From Burkholderia sp. Ac-20365 (GTDB taxonomy: Bacteria > Pseudomonadota > Gammaproteobacteria > Burkholderiales > Burkholderiaceae), in NCBI RefSeq assembly GCF_017104715.1, contig NZ_JAAGPI010000013.1, positions 124,001 to 188,000 on the forward strand: a stretch of 64,000 nucleotides of DNA. Direction: 5' to 3'. Positions within the stretch are counted from its first letter, which is position 1. Every line of letters begins with the position of its first letter. This document shows positions 1-7,701 of the stretch, one piece after another. Made by a program: the position numbers and the translations under genes. Below the pieces are notes generated by a model, which was not told where the DNA came from, did not search any database, and saw only the letters and a list, made by a program, of their open reading frames with translations.

Positions 1-255
1 TGAAAAGCGAATTTTGCACGAATTGGAGTTACCGGCGGAGTGAGGACTCGGGCATAGATGGCCAGCTATCGGCCAGGAACGGTTAGTCGACGTCGCTACC
101 TGGATCGTCAGCAGTGCGGGCATGAACGGAGTTTTGACAATCACGTCACGATCGTCGACGAGTTTCATGCATGTCACTCGAACTGAACAGCCGGGTCGCC
201 TCTGGAAGTTGAGTGTCGAGCGAGGCGCCGCCAACCTCCAGCTATGCTCCCGACG
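1..255. other. Intergenic, no gene seen
   Basis: No open frame with a credible start, ribosome binding site or recognisable product was found here. It lies downstream of the minus-strand lipoprotein gene that ends at 256. The window edge may cut a gene whose coding part lies further left. Confidence 0.4.
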
Positions 256-1002
256 TCAAGGCTGAATACTGTCTAATGACTTACTGAAGACGTCCACCTG
301 CGCCATCATGCCCTCGTCGAGCCCGCTGATTGCGTGAGGAAGATCAGCCACGATGTCGTCCATAAAGTGGTAGGTGTACGGATCTATAGTCTTCATCCAA
401 TAGACGTGCTGCCGGAGAAGCACTTCGTGCGTATCGCCAGAAAACATATCAACTTCGCCGACGATCAAACGCGTATAGGCGCTCATCGGGCCGCCAGAGC
501 TATATGCCGGCGACACGCGTATCAAGAGCACCGCGTCGCTCCCCGGGTAGACCGGGCCGCTTGCGTGCCACCGGTTATGTTCATCACGCGAAAAGGTGGG
601 GAGGGAGGGTGTGGAGGCGTCGACTTCATTGACAACATAGCCGTGGGTACGCAGCGAGGCTTCAATGCCGTCGGTGAATCGGCGGTTCAGTTTTGTGTCA
701 CCTAATTTTGCCGTGACAACATCGTCAAACGCGAGTCGATTCTGTTTGGCGGTGCTGGCATTTGCGAGGCCGGTTACAGTTCCCGTGAGCGCCGCACCGA
801 TCAGTCCGCCGCCAGTCATTAGAAGCGGCATTTGAGCGCGCCCGCCGCTATATACCGTCTTCCCGGGATACACGACCGTTACCGTGCGAACTGTACGAAG
901 CTTTCCTGCATCAACCTCAGCGCGCGGTTCTGCCGCGCAACCTGCGAGGACGCTGAGCGCCACGATCGCACCAAGGCTCAAGAGTTTCGATTTAACTTGC
1001 AT
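256..1002 (-). CDS. Putative lipoprotein of unknown function
   Basis: The 248-residue product has a type II signal peptide: a basic start (MQVKSK), a hydrophobic stretch and a lipobox LAGC, predicting a lipid-anchored envelope protein. A short glycine/alanine-rich hydrophobic segment (GGGLIGAAL) lies near residues 65-75 and resembles a glycine zipper. I do not recognise the family. The ATG at 1002 is preferred over the adjacent upstream TTG at 1005. It stands alone, transcribed away from the lipoprotein-like gene at 1300. Codon third positions look less GC-rich than in neighbouring genes, which hints at acquisition, but I did not count them. Confidence 0.7.
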   Translation of the reverse strand: MQVKSKLLSLGAIVALSVLAGCAAEPRAEVDAGKLRTVRTVTVVYPGKTVYSGGRAQMPLLMTGGGLIGAALTGTVTGLANASTAKQNRLAFDDVVTAKLGDTKLNRRFTDGIEASLRTHGYVVNEVDASTPSLPTFSRDEHNRWHASGPVYPGSDAVLLIRVSPAYSSGGPMSAYTRLIVGEVDMFSGDTHEVLLRQHVYWMKTIDPYTYHFMDDIVADLPHAISGLDEGMMAQVDVFSKSLDSIQP

Positions 1003-1299
1003 CAATCATCCCGTTCAACCGCGTTACCGATTATTCGTCTGCCCGTGTTTTATCGGAACGTTCGCGAAAAACTTAAGATCGCCGCTACAAAAGAACGGTT
1101 CACGACATCCGTTAGAACTTCGATTTAGATTGACCATGAGAGCGCGATGGATCGCCGTCAGACCCAGTGCGGCTAGAAGCGGTCACTCGACGTGGACCTC
1201 TGAACCGTTGACAATCCCTATCATTGACATTTACGACAGGCACACCCGGAAGAGCACGATGATTCCCGGTTTGTCGAGCGCGATAAAAAAGGACCAGAA

Positions 1300-1926
1300 T
1301 TGAGGCTGCGGACCCTATTTGCCACAACGGCATCGATCGCTTGCTGCGGATGCTTGCATTCACCACCGAGCTATCCGGGCGCAGGTGGCAAGAACCTTGA
1401 ACCTGCGTATTACGCATCAAGTTCATGTCCAGATCTCAGCGGAAAATATGAGGGACGTGGATCGCTGGTGGACGGGGATCCCGCTGCCAGGCAGGCACAG
1501 CAGAGCTTGCGTATCGATTATGCCTTTCCTTTCAGGGATGATCTGGAGGCGGGCGAAATGCAGGCGGCAGAAAAGGGTAGATCTCCGCAGTCCGGATCCA
1601 TCGCCTGGAACAATCGAAGGGCGACTGTGACGCTTGCCTTTGCTACCGGACAGCCTGTCGAGTTCACCTCCTCTATGGAGGACAAAGATCGATTCGTGTG
1701 CACGGGTCGAAACGGAAGAATTGTATGGGGTGGCGCCAGTGGAACGGGGCGTTCGGAGTTTGGCCCGAACAGTACAGACTCATCGGCTGCGCTTTACCTC
1801 GACGAGCATGGCGACCTGATGGTTGAGGACCATATGCAAGTTCACATGAGTATGCTGTTTGGCGCAATCCCGACGGGAACGGCAAAGCATTACTCGATCT
1901 ATAGATTTAAACGCATATCGGACTGA
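1300..1926 (+). CDS. Putative secreted/lipoprotein-like protein, unknown
   Basis: The 208-residue product begins with a short basic segment and a hydrophobic stretch ending in a cysteine cluster (ACCGC, residues 14-18), so it is probably exported and possibly lipidated, although the lipobox is not canonical. The TTG start at 1300 is supported by AAGGA about six bases upstream. The rest is soluble, with no family I recognise; residues around SCPDLSGKYEGRGSL may begin the mature domain, as in small Burkholderia envelope lipoproteins. It stands alone between gaps of nearly 300 bases in which I see no other gene. Confidence 0.6.
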   Translation: MRLRTLFATTASIACCGCLHSPPSYPGAGGKNLEPAYYASSSCPDLSGKYEGRGSLVDGDPAARQAQQSLRIDYAFPFRDDLEAGEMQAAEKGRSPQSGSIAWNNRRATVTLAFATGQPVEFTSSMEDKDRFVCTGRNGRIVWGGASGTGRSEFGPNSTDSSAALYLDEHGDLMVEDHMQVHMSMLFGAIPTGTAKHYSIYRFKRISD

Positions 1927-2218
1927 CCGGCGCAATTTGCGGCTACTATTCCAACTGCTTGTAAGATGGAAACGCCGAGAATTTCTTGTATTCATTTGTC
2001 TCGCGAAATGTCTGCTCTGGAGCAGATCGAAAGTCCGCGTCGGGTCGAGAGTGCGCATCCCCTAGTAGTGAACGCGACATTAGGGATGCCGAGATCCGAA
2101 TGGCAGCAAAGGGACCTGACACTACCTCACGAACGGCGACACCTGAATATCGACAGTAGCCGAGAACGCACCACAGATCTCACCAGGCGACACACATCGC
2201 CACCCAAATCACTCAAAT

Positions 2219-2641
2219 TCAGCGCAAACCTCTAACCTCGCCCGGCGTAACGCTTCCAGCAAATCGATTACCGAAATGTGTTCTCGTATAGTTCACAACA
2301 GCGGCGACCTGCTCATCACTCATCTCGTCTGCAAACGACGGCATCCCCCGTCGCCCATGCAGTACATTGACGATGACATAGGGCGCGGCTTCGACTGCCG
2401 GATTGTCAGCGAGCGCCGGATAGTGCCCCGCACCCTGTGCACCTTTTCCATCCGGCATATGACATCCCGCGCAGCTAGCGTTGTATAGCGCTTCGCCGCT
2501 AGTTTCGGTAAAGCGATAGCCCGGCGAAATCATAAACGTGCGTGATACGTCTTGCGCTACGGCCCGAGCCGACATCACCACGGCTCCCACCAGCAAGCCC
2601 ATCAACACCACCGCGCTACGGATCAGCTTCAGCCTATCCAT
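2219..2641 (-). CDS. Class I c-type cytochrome (partner of amine oxidase)
   Basis: A 140-residue protein with an N-terminal signal peptide (about residues 1-29, ending near ARAVAQ) and one haem-binding motif, CAGCH at residues 57-61. A methionine in RRGMPSF (about residue 100) is the likely sixth haem ligand. It should be a periplasmic electron carrier. The ATG at 2641 is chosen because it overlaps the end of the upstream flavin amine oxidase gene by 8 bases (2634-2641) and gives a normal signal peptide; longer upstream reading would add a non-secretory arginine-rich leader. The overlap implies translational coupling, so the cytochrome is probably the electron acceptor of that flavoenzyme. 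Confidence 0.88.
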   Translation of the reverse strand: MDRLKLIRSAVVLMGLLVGAVVMSARAVAQDVSRTFMISPGYRFTETSGEALYNASCAGCHMPDGKGAQGAGHYPALADNPAVEAAPYVIVNVLHGRRGMPSFADEMSDEQVAAVVNYTRTHFGNRFAGSVTPGEVRGLR

Positions 2642-4217
2642 TAACGATTCTCCGATGCAACCGGCTGATCGCATCCAGCGACGACAGCACGGCGCCTTCC
2701 TGCCATGCCGGGATATGGGATGCGTGTTCTCCGGCAAGCACGATCCGTCCGTCGATCTGACAGAGATTCGCGTAATGCGCCTTTCTCAACTCATCTGTCC
2801 ATGCGGCGAAGCAGCCATTCGTGAACGGTGATCGGCTCCAGTTCATCGCAAAACCGTTCTGGTACTCGCGCGCGTACTGCGGGTGAATCTGGCTACCCTG
2901 ACTCAACGCCACCGCGATACGTTCGCGAGGGGACAACGCACCGATCTCATAGCTGGCGGGTCCCCACATGTAGGCGCCGAGCAGCACCGCAGGCCCGGTC
3001 GATCCGTAACCTGTTGCCGGATAGCCGATCGTCGAAATCGGCAGGTCGGTATGCGTGATCCCGCCGTAAATCTGCTCGTCTTCTTCCCAGAACCGCCGGC
3101 CGAATTGCAGCCCGATTTTCACCGATGTCTCGTAAGGCACCGCATCGATTGCGGCGCGCATGGACGGGCCGACCGCAATGTCGATCTGACTCAGAATCGA
3201 AAGTGGAATGGTGCACACCAGCCAATCCGCGTGTGCGCTCCGTTCGGTCCGGGTAGTCGTATCGGTATAACGCACTGTGACGCCGCGCGCGTCCTGCATG
3301 ATTGCCGTGACTCTGGCGTTGAACACGACGGCGCTAGCGACCTGCGCATGAAGCGCATGGGCAATCCTGTCCATGCCGCCGACGGGCTGGAAAATGCTGC
3401 TCTGATAGTCCTGCTGGTTTCCAGTCGAAAGCCATTGCCATAGACTCGATGCAAGCAGCGGGTCGCGCGGGATCAGATCCGACGGCACGGCTGCCGGCAT
3501 CAGACCGCCGCCATGTGCGATCGCGTAGCCGCGCCTGTCACTGCTTCGCCGCCCTGCCTGATAGGCTCCATCCCGGTCGAGCGCGCCCCATCGGCGCAGG
3601 GATTCGAGTAGCCGATGCGCATCTTCGACTGACAGCGCATCATCGAGTGCGTCCTTGCGGATTGCCTTGGAAAGTAGCTCGGCGATATAGCCTTGATAGT
3701 CGGTCTGCACCGCGCGGAATCGCTGCGGCTTGCCACCAAAAGCTTCTGTCGAATGCAGGTACGCGTTGTAATTGACCTGGATGAACGGCTCGAGCGGCAC
3801 CTTCAGACGCTTTGCATAGTCGAGTACGCCCTGATGGTGATACGGAATGCGCCACGGCCCTGGATTCAGATAAAGCCCGTTAGCGAAATCGCAATACTGT
3901 GTGGCGCCGCCGAGTTCTGTATATCGATCACCGCCTCTGACAGTCCAGGACCGCCCGCCTGCGCGATTGTTGTACTCCAGCACCTGCACCTGGTAGCCCG
4001 CGCTTTTCAACTCAAAAGCGGCCACAAGGCCGGCCATGCCCGCGCCGAGCACGAGAATCCGCGTTCCTTTCGGCGCGCCTTCGAGCCGGACCGGTCCGGC
4101 GTAGGTCGAGGGAGCGGCGAATCCAAGCGTGCCCATGCCTTGCATCATGGCGGCCGCGCCGAGGTTCTTGCCGATCAGCGTCAACAGGTGACGGCGGCTC
4201 ATCGCATTTGCGGTCAT
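2634..4217 (-). CDS. Tat-exported flavin monoamine oxidase family protein
   Basis: A 527-residue FAD-dependent amine oxidase. The N-terminus carries a twin-arginine signal (MSRRHLLTLIG, residues 6-16) followed by a hydrophobic stretch, so export of the folded flavoprotein to the periplasm is expected. The dinucleotide-binding motif GAGMAG is at residues 58-63, followed by a GGRSW segment. The C-terminal flavin-binding region reads LAGEHASHIPAWQEGA, matching the monoamine oxidase fold. The substrate cannot be told from sequence; aliphatic, aromatic or amino-acid amines are all possible. Because a cytochrome c gene overlaps its 3' end, it may act as a dehydrogenase passing electrons to that cytochrome rather than to oxygen. 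Translation could instead start at Met6. Confidence 0.88.
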   Translation of the reverse strand: MTANAMSRRHLLTLIGKNLGAAAMMQGMGTLGFAAPSTYAGPVRLEGAPKGTRILVLGAGMAGLVAAFELKSAGYQVQVLEYNNRAGGRSWTVRGGDRYTELGGATQYCDFANGLYLNPGPWRIPYHHQGVLDYAKRLKVPLEPFIQVNYNAYLHSTEAFGGKPQRFRAVQTDYQGYIAELLSKAIRKDALDDALSVEDAHRLLESLRRWGALDRDGAYQAGRRSSDRRGYAIAHGGGLMPAAVPSDLIPRDPLLASSLWQWLSTGNQQDYQSSIFQPVGGMDRIAHALHAQVASAVVFNARVTAIMQDARGVTVRYTDTTTRTERSAHADWLVCTIPLSILSQIDIAVGPSMRAAIDAVPYETSVKIGLQFGRRFWEEDEQIYGGITHTDLPISTIGYPATGYGSTGPAVLLGAYMWGPASYEIGALSPRERIAVALSQGSQIHPQYAREYQNGFAMNWSRSPFTNGCFAAWTDELRKAHYANLCQIDGRIVLAGEHASHIPAWQEGAVLSSLDAISRLHRRIVNG

Positions 4218-4583
4218 TCTCGGCCTAAGGACGTGGTGTCACGTCTGGAGAGAAACGATGGCGGATGAAATCAGATGGCATTCAGGATTGCAGGCGCCCT
4301 GGCCATCTGGAGTTGCATGCTACGGGGTTGCGTGTGCGCACACTGCAACGGGCCCGTTCATTTTATGCGATCGCCTGCCGGGTGTCGTGAATTGGACCGT
4401 TACTGGGGACAGAGATTCGAAGCCTGGGGGCAGCCGCGCCGGGACTATGCCCGGATGTGTTCGCAGTTCGATGAAGAGCGGCGATTGAGGGAATGCTCAT
4501 TGCGATTTCAGCCGCTGGGACGAAGGTTAGAACTTCGTCTGGGTCTCTGGCGAGCAGGTATGTGCTGTTGCTTGAATATGTTC
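4218..4583. other. Intergenic region, no convincing gene
   Basis: This gap lies between the amine oxidase start and the 3' end of the tRNA. A plus-strand frame starting at 4275 is open but continues straight through the tRNA gene, is rich in Cys and Arg, and lacks a clear ribosome binding site, so I do not call it. The promoter of the amine oxidase/cytochrome operon should lie here. Confidence 0.4.
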
Positions 4584-4668
4584 TGGTGCCCAGGGCGGGA
4601 CTCGAACCCGCACGCCTTTCAGCGCTACCCCCTCAAGATAGTGCGTCTACCAATTCCGCCACCTGGGC
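4584..4668 (-). tRNA. tRNA-Leu (anticodon GAG)
   Basis: Read on the minus strand this is an 85-base class II tRNA including an encoded 3' CCA. The acceptor stem pairs GCCCAGG with CCTGGGC. The D-arm has GGAATTGGTAGA and the T-arm GGTTCGAGTCC. The anticodon stem CTATC/GGTAG encloses the loop TTGAGGG, giving anticodon GAG, which reads CUU/CUC leucine codons. The long variable arm typical of tRNA-Leu is present. No integrase or other island gene is seen next to it. Confidence 0.95.
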
Positions 4669-4735
4669 AAGGGGACGCAATTGTAGCGACTAATTCTTCG
4701 TTTTTGAAGTGGCGAGCAACAGAAGTTTTGTCTGG

Positions 4736-4771
4736 CAGGTTCAACGAACGGAGAACCATTCGTTGAACCTG
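4736..4771 (-). terminator. Perfect 13-bp hairpin downstream of DUF2934 gene
   Basis: Arms CAGGTTCAACGAA and TTCGTTGAACCTG pair perfectly over 13 bases around a 10-base loop. It sits just past the 3' end of the DUF2934 gene on the minus strand and before the tRNA. There is no strong T-run after the stem, so termination is inferred from position and stem strength only. Confidence 0.55.
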
Positions 4772-4803
4772 CGTCGCGATAGGGCAATTTCCCTCTGCGT
4801 GCG

Positions 4804-5076
4804 TTATCTCGCCCGCTTCGCGCGAGGTTTTCCCGCCGCATCGCCTTGCACGTCGCCGTCGTCCTGCGGGTCTTCGCTTTCCATCTGCCGCTTGTCGGAT
4901 TGCTCGATGGTCGGCTCGACGGATATGTCGTCCGTGCCCTCGGCTTCGACTTGCCGGCGTGCTATTTCCCAATACTCGTCGGCATGCTTCTTCGGATCCG
5001 GGTCACGCTCCCAAAGTTGGTACGCGCGTTCGCGAATCCGTTCGTCGGTATTGCTTTCACCGCCCAGTTCAGCCAT
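4804..5076 (-). CDS. DUF2934 domain-containing protein
   Basis: A 90-residue acidic cytoplasmic protein. The N-terminal half carries the DUF2934 signature, RIRERAYQLWERD followed by HADEYWEIARRQ, a short helical motif common in small proteins of rhizobia and Burkholderiales. The C-terminal half is acidic and low in complexity with a basic tail (KPRAKRAR). Function is unknown. A strong hairpin follows it, and the hydroxyacid dehydrogenase gene lies 75 bases upstream on the same strand. Confidence 0.85.
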   Translation of the reverse strand: MAELGGESNTDERIRERAYQLWERDPDPKKHADEYWEIARRQVEAEGTDDISVEPTIEQSDKRQMESEDPQDDGDVQGDAAGKPRAKRAR

Positions 5077-5151
5077 GTCGTTCTCCTTGGATCAGTAGCG
5101 CATTCGCATTGAGCATTCGCGATGCCTGATCCCGGAGACTCACACGCTACT

Positions 5152-6147
5152 TCATCCGATGCTCTCGACTGGTGCGTCCGCATGTTCAGCACGCGCCGTG
5201 TTGTCGCGCGGACCGGGAATGCCGAAATGCCGCGCCAGCGTATCGACGACGTTTTCCGCCATGCTGCGCCGCGTCTCGCTCGTCGCTGAGCCGATATGCG
5301 GCGTCAGCACGACGCGGCGATCGCGGATCAGCGCATCGGGAACAACTGGTTCGCGCTCGAACACATCGAGTGCCGCGCCTGCAATTCCGGCTTGAGCGAG
5401 CGTGGCAATCAGCGCCGCTTCATCCACTACCGGACCGCGCGAAATATTCACCAGGTACCCATCCCGTCCAAGCGCATCGAGCACGGCCGCATTGACGAGA
5501 TGATATGTCGACGGAGAAAGCGGGCAGGTCAGAATCAGCATGTCGCAATCGCGCGCGAGGCGGACGATGTCGTCGTAGTACGGCATATCGACGGGCTTCC
5601 GGTTCGGGCCGAAATACGCGAGATCCGAGCCGAACGCCTGCAGACGCTGGGCGATGGCCGCCCCGATCGTACCGAGTCCGACGATGCCGACCTTCATGCG
5701 CGAGATCGAACGTCCGAGCGGATATTGCCCATGCTCGGGCCAGGCACCGGCGCGCACGAATGCATCCGCGTTGATGAAGTCGCGTGTCACGGCAAGCGCG
5801 AGGCCGACAGCCGCGTTCGCGACATCTTCGGCGAGGATGTGCGACGTGTTTTCGATCGCGATGCCGCGCGCTTTGGCTGCGTGCACGTCGAGATTGTCGA
5901 GGCCCGCGCTGTAGCTCGAAATGATTTCGAGCGCAGGCACGGCATCGAGAAACGCGGCGTCGATCTTCGTCTTGCGCAACGCGATGCCGCGCACCTCGTG
6001 ACCATGCTTCGCGAGAAACGCGGAAGCGGCTTCAGGATCTTTCGGCAGATCGAGCACGTTGAAAAGTGCCTTCAATTCCGCGTTGGTCCACTCGGGCAAT
6101 TCAGCCGCGTTGAGTATGGTCGGTTTCGCCGTATCCGGTTGTTGCAT
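5152..6147 (-). CDS. D-isomer-specific 2-hydroxyacid dehydrogenase
   Basis: A 331-residue NAD(P)-dependent oxidoreductase that should interconvert 2-oxoacids and D-2-hydroxyacids, such as glyoxylate/hydroxypyruvate or 2-oxogluconate type substrates. The nucleotide-binding motif GIVGLGTIG falls near residues 153-161. The catalytic arginine is in NISRGPVVDE and the catalytic histidine in TPHIGSAT; a glutamate in FEREP completes the usual Arg-Glu-His set. It lies 13 bases downstream of an MFS sugar-acid type permease on the same strand, so the two probably form an operon for uptake and oxidation or reduction of a hydroxy- or sugar acid. The exact substrate is not determined. Confidence 0.9.
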   Translation of the reverse strand: MQQPDTAKPTILNAAELPEWTNAELKALFNVLDLPKDPEAASAFLAKHGHEVRGIALRKTKIDAAFLDAVPALEIISSYSAGLDNLDVHAAKARGIAIENTSHILAEDVANAAVGLALAVTRDFINADAFVRAGAWPEHGQYPLGRSISRMKVGIVGLGTIGAAIAQRLQAFGSDLAYFGPNRKPVDMPYYDDIVRLARDCDMLILTCPLSPSTYHLVNAAVLDALGRDGYLVNISRGPVVDEAALIATLAQAGIAGAALDVFEREPVVPDALIRDRRVVLTPHIGSATSETRRSMAENVVDTLARHFGIPGPRDNTARAEHADAPVESIG

Positions 6148-6160
6148 AGCTTGTTTTCCG

Positions 6161-7528
6161 TTATGTCCCAGACGTGCTCATCTGCACGCGCTTGATGTTA
6201 CCCATGAACAGCAGATACACGACAGCGGCGACAAGGCAGTGTGCCGCGACGAAGTAGAGTCCCACCGTATAGCCACCCGTGGCCTGCACGATATAGCCGA
6301 ACACGATCGGCGTAACGATACCGCCGATATTGCCCACGCAATTGAAGATCGCGCCTGCCAGTCCGACTGCTTCGCGCGGCGCCGTATCGCTGACGATAGC
6401 CCAGGTGCCCGCGCCCGCCGCTGCGCCTTTGCCGAAGAAGGCGAGCGTCATCAGCAGCACGATGAAGAGGTTGTTCTCCGTGAAGGCCGACAGCACGAGG
6501 CAGCAACCCACCAGCATGCCGACGATATACGGCGTCTTGCGCGCCCACGACACACTCCAGCCGTGACGGATCAGCATGTCGGAAATAGCGCCGCCCGCAA
6601 TGCCGCCGAGAAAGCCGGAGATGGCAGGAATCATCGTCGCGAAGCCGGCTTCCATCACGTTCATGCCACGCGCCTGAACAAGGTAGATCGGGAACCACGT
6701 GATGAAGAAGTAGCTCAGCGCGATGGTGCAATACTGGCCGATATACGAGCACCACAGCATCCGGTTGCCGAGCAGCGTGCGCGCCAGCGCCCACGATGCA
6801 GCCGGGCGCGTCTGCAATTCGTGCTTCGAGTCGATGTCGATCATCGCGCCACCCGCAACGATATGATCGAGTTCACCCGACGAGACACGCGGATGCTTGC
6901 GCGGCTCGTGCATCACGGCGGCCCACAGGAATGCCGCAGCGATGCCGATCAATCCGAGCGCGAAGAACGGCGCGGGCCAGCCGAATTTCACGGTGAGCCA
7001 TCCCGCAAGAGGCGAGAAGATTGCGACCGCGAAATAGGACGCCGATGCGAACAGCGATGTCGCGAGCCCACGCTCTTCTTTCGGGAACCACATCACCGCG
7101 ACGCGGCCGTTCGCGGGAAAGCTTGGCGCTTCAATCAGTCCGAGCGCAAAGCGCAGCGCGAACAGCAGCGAAAGCGCAACGGAAAGATCCGACGTGATAT
7201 TGCCGATAAAGCCGACCGCCATGGTTGCAATCGACCATAAGACAAGCGTCGCGCCGTACATCTTCTTGGTGCCGAAGCGGTCGAGCAACAGGCCGCCTGG
7301 AATCTGGCCGACCACATAGGCCCAGCTGAACGCCGAGAGCACGTAACCCAGCTGCACGTGATTCAGGCCGAATTCCTTCGAAATGCCCGGCCCGGCAATC
7401 GACAGGATCGCGCGGTCCGCATACGCGACTGTCGCGAGCAGCAGGATTGTCGCAAGGATCGAGTAGCGCGTGCGCGTCATGCGTTCCGACGCGGTCGATA
7501 TATACTGGGTCGTTCGGTTTGATGCCAT
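6161..7528 (-). CDS. MFS transporter, anion:cation symporter (sugar-acid) type
   Basis: A 455-residue inner-membrane permease with about 12 hydrophobic segments. The start of the fold (VAYADRAILSIAG, then GQIPGGLLLDRFGTKK) resembles the ACS-family glucarate/galactonate permeases (GudP/GarP group), so a sugar acid or related carboxylate is the likely substrate. The ATG at 7528 is chosen because it gives a normal short cytoplasmic N-terminus and follows a purine-rich GGAGGAG sequence; upstream codons encode an unrelated cysteine-rich leader. It is the first gene of an operon with the 2-hydroxyacid dehydrogenase and is divergent from the citrate-synthase-like regulator candidate at 7702. Confidence 0.9.
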   Translation of the reverse strand: MASNRTTQYISTASERMTRTRYSILATILLLATVAYADRAILSIAGPGISKEFGLNHVQLGYVLSAFSWAYVVGQIPGGLLLDRFGTKKMYGATLVLWSIATMAVGFIGNITSDLSVALSLLFALRFALGLIEAPSFPANGRVAVMWFPKEERGLATSLFASASYFAVAIFSPLAGWLTVKFGWPAPFFALGLIGIAAAFLWAAVMHEPRKHPRVSSGELDHIVAGGAMIDIDSKHELQTRPAASWALARTLLGNRMLWCSYIGQYCTIALSYFFITWFPIYLVQARGMNVMEAGFATMIPAISGFLGGIAGGAISDMLIRHGWSVSWARKTPYIVGMLVGCCLVLSAFTENNLFIVLLMTLAFFGKGAAAGAGTWAIVSDTAPREAVGLAGAIFNCVGNIGGIVTPIVFGYIVQATGGYTVGLYFVAAHCLVAAVVYLLFMGNIKRVQMSTSGT

Positions 7529-7683
7529 CGATATCTCCTCCTTGGTGCCGCTGAACGGATCACAGGAATGGGGAAACGCTAACTGCTTACAGCGTACGCA
7601 AACGCGTGCCGATGCATGCCGTGCGGTTCCTTCTGGTGTGTTTATGTTTTGCATTAAACCGGCGGCACTAATGACCGTCAACC

Positions 7684-7700
7684 TTGATTGAGTCAATCAA
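7684..7700. promoter_or_regulatory. Perfect 17-bp palindrome, candidate operator
   Basis: TTGATTGAGTCAATCAA has two 8-base arms around one central base and ends one base before the GTG start of the HTH citrate-synthase-like gene. It sits in the 173-base divergent region shared with the MFS/dehydrogenase operon. The position suits autoregulation and control of the permease operon; the binding protein is inferred. Confidence 0.6.
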
Positions 7701-7701
7701 C

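Noticed and set aside
1927..2218. Inverted repeat near 2057-2090 and a tRNA-like GGGTCGAG stretch
   Set aside because: Only six bases pair without mismatch and no cloverleaf can be drawn.
4275..4766. 163-codon plus-strand frame across tRNA-Leu
   Set aside because: It reads through the complement of the tRNA gene and has no believable start signal.
6059..7240. 393-codon plus-strand frame
   Set aside because: Antisense to the MFS permease; composition is arginine/histidine-rich and unlike a membrane or soluble protein.
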